The position numbers and the translations under genes were made by a program. Shown in pieces: positions 1-7,181 of a stretch of 9,165 nucleotides of DNA; the stretch's first letter is position 1; each line of letters opens with the position of its first letter. The notes under the pieces are model-generated. The model was not told the origin of the DNA. It saw nothing but the letters and a program-made list of their open reading frames with translations, and ran no database searches. This stretch comes from an uncultured Lachnospiraceae bacterium (GTDB lineage: Bacteria; Bacillota; Clostridia; Lachnospirales; Lachnospiraceae), in assembly GCA_902783305.1 (NCBI GenBank), contig CACZQU010000138.1, positions 1-9,165 of the forward strand. The letters are read 5' to 3'.

Positions 1-2
1 GA

Positions 3-80
3 TTCGTATGTGCTGTGGGCTTTGATTTTAAGAGCAGGACGGAATTTGTTCTGATCGACGGGAAAGCCCTGTATGAATAA
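3..80 (+). CDS. 3' end of an unidentified protein (C-terminal 25 residues)
   Basis: An open frame enters from the left edge and ends at TAA (78-80). Its last 25 residues include a beta-rich stretch around GFDFKSRTEFVLIDG. The pattern of short hydrophobic strands ending a few residues before the stop looks like a genuine protein C-terminus, and the frame has no stop before the edge. The family cannot be named from so short a piece. Similar Gly-Phe-x-Phe endings occur in nuclease-like domains, but that is only a loose impression. It is convergent with the minus-strand operon that terminates near 314. It could also be a decayed remnant. Confidence 0.4.
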   Translation, partial: FVCAVGFDFKSRTEFVLIDGKALYE

Positions 81-177
81 TCGTATTCAAAGACCAGAAA
101 ACTGGCTGACTGGGAAGTGGCTGAATAAGTTTAATCCCAGAGAAGAAAGAGGAACGCATCTCTATTCCTTGGCATGA
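73..177 (+). CDS. possible 34-residue small ORF overlapping the preceding stop
   Basis: An ATG at 73 overlaps the end of the preceding reading frame and opens a 34-codon frame ending in TGA (175-177). The peptide is basic and contains two Trp in a W-L-T-G-K-W motif. No good Shine-Dalgarno sequence precedes it and no family is recognised. Overlapping start and stop could mean translational coupling to the upstream gene. Equally, it could be read-through sequence left after an old frameshift, or simply chance. Reported only as a possibility. Confidence 0.15.
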   Translation: MNNRIQRPENWLTGKWLNKFNPREERGTHLYSLA

Positions 178-310
178 TAGCATCAAAACATCGACATCTG
201 CCCGGCAGGCATACATGTGGCGATCCAGAAAAATACTGTTGTCTCACGCGTCGCAATCGAAAAAGGATAGGCATGAACGATTTAGCACGGTAGTGTGTTA
301 AAGTATCCAG
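178..310. other. intergenic stretch between the left-edge gene and the operon terminator
   Basis: Together with the small ORF at 73-177 and the terminator, this fills the gap of more than 300 bases between the left-edge frame and the fused kinase gene. No convincing coding frame, RNA gene or repeat is visible on either strand. A minus-strand open frame at 28-216 runs across part of it but shows no family features. Confidence 0.4.
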
Positions 311-345
311 GGTAAAAAAATAAGGGAATGACGCAAGCCATTCCC
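311..345 (-). terminator. rho-independent terminator of the minus-strand operon
   Basis: On the minus strand a perfect 7-bp stem (GGGAATG pairing with CATTCCC, plus-strand arms 324-330 and 339-345) encloses an 8-nt loop. It is followed by TTATTTTTTT (plus-strand 314-323). Stem plus U-tract on this strand is the classic intrinsic terminator layout. It lies about 70 nt beyond the stop of the fused kinase gene, so it closes the rightward-to-leftward transcription unit. There is no U-tract on the opposite strand, so it should not terminate plus-strand transcripts efficiently. Confidence 0.8.
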
Positions 346-416
346 CCCCATGAAGATGAAGATATGATTTTGGATGCTCATGCCTTCAGCTTTACGTGTC
401 ATCAATATATGCTCTG

Positions 417-1919
417 TCATATGATCATTGCAATGACAAATGCCATCACGGCAGACAGGAAATTACTTGCCAGATTCACCATGTCATTGTCCATCCACTG
501 AATGCCACTAAATAATGCATTGTCCTTTCCGGACGGCGATTTTTTCTTCTCTGTGTATTTCCCCGAATCAGCATCGATATAAAGGCTCTGGAAAAAAGCG
601 CCAAGAAATGAATCAAATACGCAGCCTGCAAAACCGCATAATGTGATAACAGCGAATCCTGACGGCAGCTTATTCATAAACAGATCCATCTGTCCTGATA
701 TTCCTGAAAAAAGCACATACCAGAATATGGCAATAAAAGCCGCCCCTAATAGTCCTCCTCCGTATCCCAGCAAAGTCACTCCGCCGCTCACACCCCTCGG
801 AACGATCTTTCCTGTTTTCAGTGAAACAGGCGGTTTTTTCGATAATCTTCCGATCTCACCGGCCCAGGTATCGCTCGTAGCTTCTGTCATAGCCGCTCCG
901 AACATCACGATGGCCGCAAACATAATCTTCATCAGAAGCAGCTTTTTTGCATCATCTGCGGCAACCAAAGCATTCATCTTGAAATACGAATCCGAGATCG
1001 CAAAAATCACCGCTGCCAGAACCGCCATGAGTCCATTTGCAAGTACCTGTATGAGATCTCTTCTGCCATTCTTCTTCTCGATAAAATTTCCTTCCTCTTT
1101 CTGAATATGAATCCTGATTTTCCCAATCACATTTGAACTTACAAAGAAAAGAAGAGGCAGCACGAGTCCGGCAATACCAAATATCCATGTACATAAAACT
1201 CCGAGCACGAATGCGCCTGATACACCATTTGCGGTCAGATGATTCCATTTGTATGCAAGACATGCCATCAGCGTAAACCCTAAAAGCATTGCGCTCTTTG
1301 GCCAAAACGCAACCGTCATATAAAGCACCAGCGGAACCGTTATATTGTCAAGGCCAAACGGTGTCGTGAATTCAAAGACCGCGCCTGTCAGCCCACACAC
1401 CACCGATAGAATCAAATTGTGTGTAAAAAGGAAAGTAATGACGGTTACAGCAATAAAAAAAGCTGCTAAGCCTTCCAGTGATTTACTCGTATTCAGTTTA
1501 TGCTTTCCAAATTTCATCCCGATCAGTGCTGCAAGTCCGTCTCCCCACCCCATTCCGAGAAGCCCAACGCCAAGGGCCGTCTTTCCGCCTATTCCAAATT
1601 GGCCCAATAATATCATAATAAAATTAGAAACCGGATACCATACAAGTCCCCAGTTTTTCTTTTTATTGCTTTGGCCCAATGCTTTATCAAACACACCTGT
1701 GATGTTCAATATTCCGACAAAAACAGCAACAACAGCCAATCCTGTGAGCGCCAGGGTCGTCGAGGTAAAAAAAGTCACATATATGAAATACCAGTGTGCT
1801 ACCCCGATATGTACGATTTTTCTGGCGATCTCCGGATTCTTCTTTGATACCGGGTACGCAATCACAAAACAGATGAAAATCAGCAAAAGCGAAAACAATA
1901 ATCCAATGAGGTTTTGCAT
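417..1919 (-). CDS. fused isoprenol kinase-like (VTE5/dolichol kinase type) + DUF92 (VTE6-like) membrane protein
   Basis: This is a 500-residue polytopic membrane protein made of two domains normally found as separate proteins. Residues 1 to about 205 look like the dolichol kinase/phytol kinase/CDP-diglyceride synthetase-like family. They carry RKIVHIG near 33-39, the nucleotide-binding stretch GDGLAALIG at 126-134 followed by GKHKL (138-142), KSLEG (146-150), and the family-typical E183 with DNITVP at 191-196. Residues from about 208 to 500 match DUF92 (TMEM19/VTE6 family). They show LTANGVSGAF (228-237), GRRDLIQVLANG (285-296), TSDTWAGEIG (348-357), PRGVSGGVTLLG (374-385), a FDSFLGAFFQ motif (435-444) and a MDNDMVNL motif (476-483). 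In plants VTE5 is phytol kinase and VTE6, a DUF92 protein, is phytyl-phosphate kinase, so a fusion could make an isoprenyl diphosphate from the alcohol. Substrate and nucleotide donor are inferred, not shown. The ATG follows GGAG with 8-nt spacing. It is the last gene before the terminator, 79 nt after the glycosyltransferase. Confidence 0.85.
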   Translation of the reverse strand: MQNLIGLLFSLLLIFICFVIAYPVSKKNPEIARKIVHIGVAHWYFIYVTFFTSTTLALTGLAVVAVFVGILNITGVFDKALGQSNKKKNWGLVWYPVSNFIMILLGQFGIGGKTALGVGLLGMGWGDGLAALIGMKFGKHKLNTSKSLEGLAAFFIAVTVITFLFTHNLILSVVCGLTGAVFEFTTPFGLDNITVPLVLYMTVAFWPKSAMLLGFTLMACLAYKWNHLTANGVSGAFVLGVLCTWIFGIAGLVLPLLFFVSSNVIGKIRIHIQKEEGNFIEKKNGRRDLIQVLANGLMAVLAAVIFAISDSYFKMNALVAADDAKKLLLMKIMFAAIVMFGAAMTEATSDTWAGEIGRLSKKPPVSLKTGKIVPRGVSGGVTLLGYGGGLLGAAFIAIFWYVLFSGISGQMDLFMNKLPSGFAVITLCGFAGCVFDSFLGAFFQSLYIDADSGKYTEKKKSPSGKDNALFSGIQWMDNDMVNLASNFLSAVMAFVIAMII

Positions 1920-1998
1920 CTTTTACTCTCCGCCGGTTTAATCTTTGTTGCATATCGCAACTGTTCTGAACCCTCCGGTTTCCGAACAGCTACCCAGA

Positions 1999-3246
1999 TC
2001 ATTTCTTTTTTGCATTGTACAATTGCTCTGCCGTAACCGTATGCCGGATCGGTTTCCATTTCGGTTTGTAAAACAAAGCAATCGCAGCCAGCGGTACATA
2101 ACTCAGAGTAAAGAAAGGAAAAGTCCATAAGTGAACGATCTTACTCAGAGCATCGGCTCGAATGATTTTCCACTCAGTGACGATAAAAAATACACCGATC
2201 AGCCAGAACATACCATACGCTCTGAGAAACAACAAACCCAAAGATTGAACCGCAATCATAATACCGTCCCCTGTAATGGCGCCGTGAATGATCATGACAA
2301 GGTTAAGGACCAAAGATACTACCGAAAGGACATAAGAAGGCGCATAAAACATAATATCAAAGCAGGAAAAATTCCCGTGAAATATACCCTTTAATACCTT
2401 TTTCATGTACCGTGCATTCACCTGAAGCAACCCACTGCACCATCGGATTCTCTGCTGGCATGACACAATAAAGGAAGTCGGCTGTTCATCGTATAATACA
2501 GCCTGCCGGCAAAATGCTATTTTTTCTCCTTTTGTCACCTGGTCAAAAGAAAACTCCCAGTCTTCTGTCAGCATATGATACGGCCATCCGCCCAGTTTTT
2601 CGGCAATTTTCCTGCTGAACAAAAAACCGGTACCGGATACGGTACAACTGATCCCCAACAGATGTCTGGGATAATTCAGGTATTTACTGTCCCACAAAAA
2701 CCACAGTGAACTCCCGGCACTAACCCAGTTGCTCGCAAAATTTTTACTGTTTCTGAAACCGGTTACGATCTCGTGCCCGTCCGATAACTTCCTGTTCATC
2801 TGTTCTATATAGTCATGCTCAAGAATATTGTCCGCATCAAACACAAAGTATCCGTCAAATCCCTCCGGATAATCCTCCCGTATATGATTCATAAGGGCTT
2901 CAAGCGCATAACCTTTTCCGACTTGTTCTGAATTAAAACGGGTATATACATGAGCGCCACAGGAAGAAGCAATCTCAGCGGTGTTGTCAGAGCAATTGTC
3001 CGCCATGACAAAAATATCTATGAAATCCTGTGGATAGGATTGAGATTTTATACTGTCAATCAAATCCGCAATGACGGTCGCTTCATTTCTCGCGCATATC
3101 ATGACTGCGTAATGATGAAGTGAAGCTTCCCTGCCTGGATCTTTTTCTTTCTTTATCAAAGCGACAATCAGATAGAAGAACTGTTTTAGATTAAAAACAA
3201 TTGAAAAAATGAAAATCAGATTATTTATAAAATCAGGGACACGCAA
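1999..3246 (-). CDS. membrane-bound family 2 glycosyltransferase (processive-type motifs)
   Basis: This is a 415-residue GT-A fold glycosyltransferase, numbered from the preferred TTG start at 3246. An N-terminal membrane segment (about 7-31) precedes the GT2 domain, which opens with ICARNEA (about 50-56). Metal and sugar-nucleotide motifs follow: ADN at 82-84, FDAD at 136-139 and TED at 227-229. Q265-R-I-R-W269 is the QxxRW signature of processive and related GT2 enzymes. Three C-terminal membrane segments follow (about 300-324, 331-356, 373-393). The layout resembles cellulose/hyaluronan-synthase-like and glycolipid-forming GT2 enzymes. Donor and acceptor cannot be read from sequence. Neighbouring prenyl-lipid genes suggest a lipid or polyprenyl acceptor, which is inference. 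An upstream in-frame TTG at 3255 abuts the Shine-Dalgarno sequence with no spacing. The TTG at 3246 has a normal 9-nt gap and is preferred. Confidence 0.88.
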   Translation of the reverse strand: MRVPDFINNLIFIFSIVFNLKQFFYLIVALIKKEKDPGREASLHHYAVMICARNEATVIADLIDSIKSQSYPQDFIDIFVMADNCSDNTAEIASSCGAHVYTRFNSEQVGKGYALEALMNHIREDYPEGFDGYFVFDADNILEHDYIEQMNRKLSDGHEIVTGFRNSKNFASNWVSAGSSLWFLWDSKYLNYPRHLLGISCTVSGTGFLFSRKIAEKLGGWPYHMLTEDWEFSFDQVTKGEKIAFCRQAVLYDEQPTSFIVSCQQRIRWCSGLLQVNARYMKKVLKGIFHGNFSCFDIMFYAPSYVLSVVSLVLNLVMIIHGAITGDGIMIAVQSLGLLFLRAYGMFWLIGVFFIVTEWKIIRADALSKIVHLWTFPFFTLSYVPLAAIALFYKPKWKPIRHTVTAEQLYNAKKK

Positions 3247-3289
3247 ATCCTTCAACTCCTTCCGGCGGCAAAGAATCGAAACCGATCAT
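3233..3289 (-). CDS. possible 18-codon leader ORF overlapping the glycosyltransferase start
   Basis: An ATG at 3289 is preceded by GAGG with 8-nt spacing. It opens an 18-codon frame that ends in TGA (3233-3235), just inside the glycosyltransferase gene and in a different frame. The ribosome binding site of the glycosyltransferase lies inside this small ORF, so translation of the leader could open or block that site (translational coupling). Peptide sequence gives no functional clue. It may be chance, since it fills most of the 75-nt gap after the prenyltransferase. Confidence 0.2.
   Translation of the reverse strand: MIGFDSLPPEGVEGFACP
3256..3263 (-). promoter_or_regulatory. ribosome binding site of the glycosyltransferase; decides its start
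   Basis: GGAAGGAG on the minus strand directly touches the furthest in-frame start (TTG, 3253-3255) but lies 9 nt before the next in-frame TTG (3244-3246). Normal spacing favours the second TTG. No in-frame ATG occurs before residue ~52, which is already inside the catalytic domain, so a TTG start seems real. Confidence 0.6.
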
Positions 3290-3330
3290 TGTTCAGACCT
3301 CTTCGAGGCTAAGAACGGTTACCTCTATCA

Positions 3331-4200
3331 TCAAAAACGGAGTGATCCGATTGTAATAGCGAGCAGGCTGACTGCCATTGCGATTTTTAAAATTTTTATC
3401 ACTTTTGTACAGGTTGCTTCAGCAGGTTCAAATTTCGAAGCAACCAGAGCATAAGCGGAGTATCCGTACAAAATGACCGCGATCAATAATATAATGATAT
3501 ATGCGATATTGAAGATACCAAAAGTGTATAAATAGATGTGCACCGCAACCGTTACCGCAAGCAAAAGGATCGTGATAATTGAAGATGCTTTTTTTCCGTA
3601 TATAACGGGAAAGGTTCTTGCGCCACCTAATTGATCTCCTCGAACATCTTCCATATCCTTAACGATTTCTCTTGCAACATTAGCAACCGCGGCAAGAAGA
3701 CCTATGTATACAGATACCTTAAATATATCCCAGTCCTTTGTATTACAAAGAAGAATAAATCCGCCGACTACAAAACAGAACCCAATCATGCCTCCTACTA
3801 CGATATTTCCGACTAAAGGCATGGCTTTGAAATAACGGGAATAAGCATATATGATAACAGCTGAACAGATGATTATCACAAAAAATAAAAAGTTATTGAT
3901 CAGATAACTGATGATCAGGCTGAAAATCGCTGAAACGATATACAGGATTCCTGCATAAATCCTGGCATTCTTCAGCGATATTCTTCCGGAAGGAATCGGG
4001 CGATCTGGTTTATTCACTGCATCAATTTTGTAATCAAACACATCATTGATAACATTACCGGCGCCGGCCATTAAAAAAACAAGGATAGTGGCCAGAAAGA
4101 CAGAAATCGAAAAATCATGCCCGACAATGGCGATGATAACAACCGGCATGGCCATCATAAACGCTTCATCCGGTCTTAAAATTTGAAAATATGCACTCAT
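3331..4200 (-). CDS. UbiA-superfamily prenyltransferase, archaeal DGGGP-synthase-like
   Basis: This is a 289-residue, roughly nine-helix integral membrane prenyltransferase. The first Asp-rich motif is NDVFDYKID at 52-60 (D53, D56, D60), followed by NKPDRPIPSG (63-72). The second is REIVKDMEDVRGD at 177-189 (R177, K181, D182, D185, D189). YSRYFK at 120-125 leads the central loop. UbiA enzymes use Mg2+ held by the two Asp motifs to move an isoprenyl group from its diphosphate to an acceptor. The combination of IPSG after the first motif and REIVKDxEDxxGD is typical of archaeal digeranylgeranylglyceryl-phosphate synthase-like members rather than MenA, UbiA or CyoE. No other archaeal-lipid gene is in the window, so the acceptor is unknown. 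It lies 36 nt after the permease and 75 nt before the glycosyltransferase, in what looks like one transcription unit. The in-frame ATG at 4200 has AAAGGAG 11 nt upstream. Confidence 0.88.
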   Translation of the reverse strand: MSAYFQILRPDEAFMMAMPVVIIAIVGHDFSISVFLATILVFLMAGAGNVINDVFDYKIDAVNKPDRPIPSGRISLKNARIYAGILYIVSAIFSLIISYLINNFLFFVIIICSAVIIYAYSRYFKAMPLVGNIVVGGMIGFCFVVGGFILLCNTKDWDIFKVSVYIGLLAAVANVAREIVKDMEDVRGDQLGGARTFPVIYGKKASSIITILLLAVTVAVHIYLYTFGIFNIAYIIILLIAVILYGYSAYALVASKFEPAEATCTKVIKILKIAMAVSLLAITIGSLRF

Positions 4201-4214
4201 TCACTCATTCACTC
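4194..4214. repeat. 8-bp tandem repeat spanning the prenyltransferase start
   Basis: CACTCATT occurs twice in tandem (4194-4201, 4202-4209), followed by a partial third unit CACTC (4210-4214). On the minus strand each unit carries an ATG. The upstream ATG (4208) is out of frame and hits TGA after three codons, and the second (4200) starts the prenyltransferase. The Shine-Dalgarno sequence (4212-4218) overlaps the last partial unit. Gain or loss of a unit would therefore change the spacing between ribosome binding site and start by 8 nt. Confidence 0.75.
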
Positions 4215-4236
4215 CTTTGAAGTCGCCCCGTCCATC

Positions 4237-7077
4237 TTATTCTTTTTCTTTTACGCGCTCCACAATATTCCATTTTTTCATGGACCGCATAGAAATCAGA
4301 TGGCTGAGCAGAATGTAGCCGAAGACCAGTCCCGCCGTCAGCAGACACTCAGCGATTCCGCTGGCGAACGGATATTCCTGTTCTTTCGTCGCGAGCTGAC
4401 GCAGCGCCGTTCTGGCGAATACGACGCCGAAGGGGGTACCGATGATGCAGGAGAATACAAAGTAAAGCAATGACTGCAGGAACAGTTTCCCTGAGACGAT
4501 CCGGTGAGAAAATCCCAATGTACGCAGCACACACAGCTCTTTGCTCTGTTCCAGCAGATTGGTCTGCGTTATGTTGACGACAATGATCAGGCCGATCAGC
4601 ACGGCGAAGCCGATGATGATCCATGACGCCAGATCGTAAATGTCAAAGAGCTCTTCCATGCCGTCCCGGAACAGTCTGGTAAAGATACAGTACAGGTAAT
4701 CATCCCGGTCAGCCAACAGGGCCTGCACGGAACGTTCTCCCTCCTCGATCGCGGTTTCATCCGTCTTCTCCGTCCGGATCAGGATCGCCCGAAGTGTCGG
4801 TTCCTCCAGCTTTTCTGCCTGACGGGTGGAAATATACTGGTTGCGGTTTACGTTCTGATTTGATATGCTGGCCACTTCCAGCTCGACTCCGTCTACCAGG
4901 ACAAGATCACCGGGAACAGCCCCCAGTTCCGCCGCCAGATGTTTTTCCAGAAGTATGCCTTCCGATGGGACCGAAAGAGGCTCATTCTCTGTCCCGAATA
5001 TATGTATCAAATCGGTATCCTCCGGAAGCGCGTTTACCGAAGCGGTTTCCGTATGTCCCTGATATGAAATTTCCGAAGTATAATAACCCATCTGCAGTGT
5101 TTCGGACACATAGTCCAGCGCCTCAAGTTCTTCCATAAATGCTTTATCCGGCTCATTTTTCAGAAACACCTGACAGTCATAATGGATCTGTTTGTCAAAC
5201 AGCTCCGTCAGAATCGCGTTTTTCGATGTGATGAACGAGAAGGAAGCAAAGATGATCATCACAGATGCGGAAAGACAGATGACCGAAAAGACGAACCGTT
5301 TTTTATTGCGCAGCAGGGAGATAATGATGTACCTGGTGAAGGGACCGGCTTTTCGGGTCAGCCATCGGCCGAACCTTGAGAGCTTCCCGGAGGACGGTAT
5401 CTGCCGGGACATTGCTTCCGAAGGCTGAATTCGGCTGATCACGGAGGTTCCGAACAGAGTCGCGGCCTGGCCAACAACGACCGTCAGCAGAGCGGAAAGA
5501 ACAGCGTTTCCGATATCAAACACATATTCATAGTAGGGAAGCGGGAAAAAGGATTGAAACGCCGACCCGATATAACGGGCAATCCCAATGCTGATCAGAG
5601 TGCCGAGAATAATCGCACCCAGGGAAACCGGGAGGTTAACTTTGCAGAACAGAAGCCGGATGTCTCCGGCGGAGAAGCCCAGGGCCCGCAGAATGCCGAT
5701 CTCCCGTCTGCTCTGGCGAATGATCAGGGACATGAATAAAAAGCCGACGACCAGGACGATCACGAAGAAGATCGTCGGCATCAGGACAGTCAGTGTTTTG
5801 ACCGGCAGCAGAATCGCATCGACCCGATTCTTTACAGCGGATTTTTCATAAAGATATGAATCCTGGATCTCCGTATCTTCATCCTCCAGGATCCTCGCCG
5901 CTTCCTCCAGAATCTCTACCCGGTCGGCGCCCGGGGTGAACCGGAGCAGGAACTGGTTGCAGAATTCCTGATATCCTTCCCATTCTTCCAGTTCGTCGTA
6001 TGCGGCCTCCAGTTCCGCCTGTTTTGTCTTCAGCAGGGCGTCGGCGTCGTCCAGCTCCTTTTCTCCCGCGGCAATCTGTTCAGCGGCAGTGTCCAGCTTG
6101 GCCCGCTGCGCCTCTGCCTCCGTGATTCCCGCCTCCAGTTGCGCCTGTTTTATCTTCAGCAGGGTGTATGAGGCATCCAGTACCGCCTGCTTTGTATTCA
6201 GCAGGACGTTGACGATGTCCTGCTCCTTTTCTCCCGCGGCAATCTGTTCAGCGGCAGCGTTTAGCTGTTCAGCGGCGGCGTCTAACTGTACGTACAGCTC
6301 CTCCACCTCCGCACTCTCCGCCTCCAGCCCGGTCTTGTTTTCCAGCAGGACCGCTTCAGCCTGCTCCAGTTCGGCCTGCTGCTCCAGTAAACGCTTTCGA
6401 TTGCTGTCCAGCTCCTGCTGCTTTTTCTTCAGTTCTTCGGCTTTGTCTTCGAGCTCCTCTTTGGATTGAATATACTCGAGATTTCCCTCCTGCTCCAGAA
6501 GGCGGATGGGAACATAGATATAACCGAAGTCGGAATTTGTGCCCCAGGCCGTCTGTGTCGGCTGTACTGCCAGCGTTTCCGGCATGGAGACAATTCCCGC
6601 GACCAGATAGTTGCGGTACTCGTCGCCGACGCGGACCGCAACGGTATCTCCTGCGGAAATCCCGTTGTCCTCGGCAAAATTATATTCCAGTAGAATGGCA
6701 TCCTTCTCTTTCGGGTTTCTCTGTTGCCAGCAATAAAACCGCTGGAAATCCTCGTCGGAAAAGGAAATGGCCCGGACGGACAAGTACCGCCCCGAGGGAC
6801 TCATCATCACCGTATCTCCCAGCAGACGTGTATTTACCTCGGAAATGCCCGGCAATGAGCGCAGGAGGTCCGCCTTATCCCGTGTGGTGACCCCAGTCTG
6901 GATCACCCCATCCGGATAGCCATAGTCCCGGATATAATGCATCATCGACCGTTCCAGGGCAAGGTAACCGCTGGTAAGCCCTGTCATGCTGACGCATCCC
7001 ACGGCGGATACCAGGAGAATGGAAAGCAGGAGTTTCCAGTATTTTTTTATGATTGCCCGGAACATAGATCCTTTCAT
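4237..7077 (-). CDS. large FtsX/MacB-family ABC transporter permease with extracytoplasmic coiled coil
   Basis: This is a 946-residue ABC permease of the FtsX superfamily. An N-terminal helix (about 13-37) leads into an extracytoplasmic MacB-like region (about 40-195). A long Glu/Ala/Leu/Lys coiled coil follows (about 203-368). The first FtsX domain has helices near 430-453, 484-505 and 525-548. Another helix (about 595-618) introduces a second extracytoplasmic domain, and the second FtsX domain has helices near 817-837, 865-890 and 907-930. REIGILRALGFS (458-469) and KELCVLRTLGFS (846-857) are paired copies of the cytoplasmic coupling segment. Family members use an ATPase partner to move lipids, lipoproteins or peptides, or to transmit mechanical force. 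No ATPase of this type is in the window. Sampled 60-bp stretches are much richer in G+C here (38/60 at 6001-6060) than in the prenyltransferase (14/60 at 3841-3900). An in-frame TAA lies just upstream of the ATG, fixing the start. Confidence 0.9.
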   Translation of the reverse strand: MKGSMFRAIIKKYWKLLLSILLVSAVGCVSMTGLTSGYLALERSMMHYIRDYGYPDGVIQTGVTTRDKADLLRSLPGISEVNTRLLGDTVMMSPSGRYLSVRAISFSDEDFQRFYCWQQRNPKEKDAILLEYNFAEDNGISAGDTVAVRVGDEYRNYLVAGIVSMPETLAVQPTQTAWGTNSDFGYIYVPIRLLEQEGNLEYIQSKEELEDKAEELKKKQQELDSNRKRLLEQQAELEQAEAVLLENKTGLEAESAEVEELYVQLDAAAEQLNAAAEQIAAGEKEQDIVNVLLNTKQAVLDASYTLLKIKQAQLEAGITEAEAQRAKLDTAAEQIAAGEKELDDADALLKTKQAELEAAYDELEEWEGYQEFCNQFLLRFTPGADRVEILEEAARILEDEDTEIQDSYLYEKSAVKNRVDAILLPVKTLTVLMPTIFFVIVLVVGFLFMSLIIRQSRREIGILRALGFSAGDIRLLFCKVNLPVSLGAIILGTLISIGIARYIGSAFQSFFPLPYYEYVFDIGNAVLSALLTVVVGQAATLFGTSVISRIQPSEAMSRQIPSSGKLSRFGRWLTRKAGPFTRYIIISLLRNKKRFVFSVICLSASVMIIFASFSFITSKNAILTELFDKQIHYDCQVFLKNEPDKAFMEELEALDYVSETLQMGYYTSEISYQGHTETASVNALPEDTDLIHIFGTENEPLSVPSEGILLEKHLAAELGAVPGDLVLVDGVELEVASISNQNVNRNQYISTRQAEKLEEPTLRAILIRTEKTDETAIEEGERSVQALLADRDDYLYCIFTRLFRDGMEELFDIYDLASWIIIGFAVLIGLIIVVNITQTNLLEQSKELCVLRTLGFSHRIVSGKLFLQSLLYFVFSCIIGTPFGVVFARTALRQLATKEQEYPFASGIAECLLTAGLVFGYILLSHLISMRSMKKWNIVERVKEKE
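6005..6355. repeat. internal direct repeats encoding the coiled coil, phased to heptads
   Basis: A perfect 36-bp direct repeat lies at 6054-6089 and 6222-6257, an offset of 168 bp (56 codons, eight heptads). It encodes AAEQIAAGEKE-type sequence around residues 274-286 and 330-342. A second family beginning GCCTCCAG starts at 6005, 6131 and 6320, offsets of 126 and 189 bp (six and nine heptads). The 6005 and 6131 copies are near identical over 36 bp, and the third is more diverged. All offsets are multiples of 21 bp, so duplication kept the coiled-coil register. Confidence 0.85.
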
Positions 7078-7181
7078 TCGCCCTTACCATTCAAATTTGC
7101 CATTTCCCCGATTTCCTGCGTACCTGGAACATTTTTTATCGCAGCTCCGCCCTTCGGCATCTTTCCACTACCGTTCTTCAT
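7074..7181 (-). CDS. possible 35-residue small ORF coupled to the permease start
   Basis: A minus-strand ATG at 7181 opens a 35-codon frame that ends in TGA overlapping the permease ATG (sharing ATGA). The peptide is Gly/Lys-rich with a K-N-G-S-G-K-M-P-K-G-G start and no membrane segment. The permease has only a weak, closely spaced AAGGG, so coupling would make sense. The small ORF itself also has a poor ribosome binding site. It may be the tail of a decayed upstream gene, or chance. Confidence 0.2.
   Translation of the reverse strand: MKNGSGKMPKGGAAIKNVPGTQEIGEMANLNGKGE

Noticed and set aside
28..216. 62-codon minus-strand open frame at the left edge
   Set aside because: It lies opposite the plus-strand 3' end of a gene, has no recognisable domain or ribosome binding site, and lies beyond the operon terminator.
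643..1104. Long plus-strand frame opposite the fused kinase gene
   Set aside because: It is antisense to a gene with clear family motifs, and its own translation is low-complexity Pro/Ser/Ala sequence without motifs.
6089..6469. Plus-strand Ser/Cys/Ala-rich frame of 126 codons opposite the coiled coil
   Set aside because: Its composition is just the complement of the repetitive coiled-coil codons and it shows no independent features.
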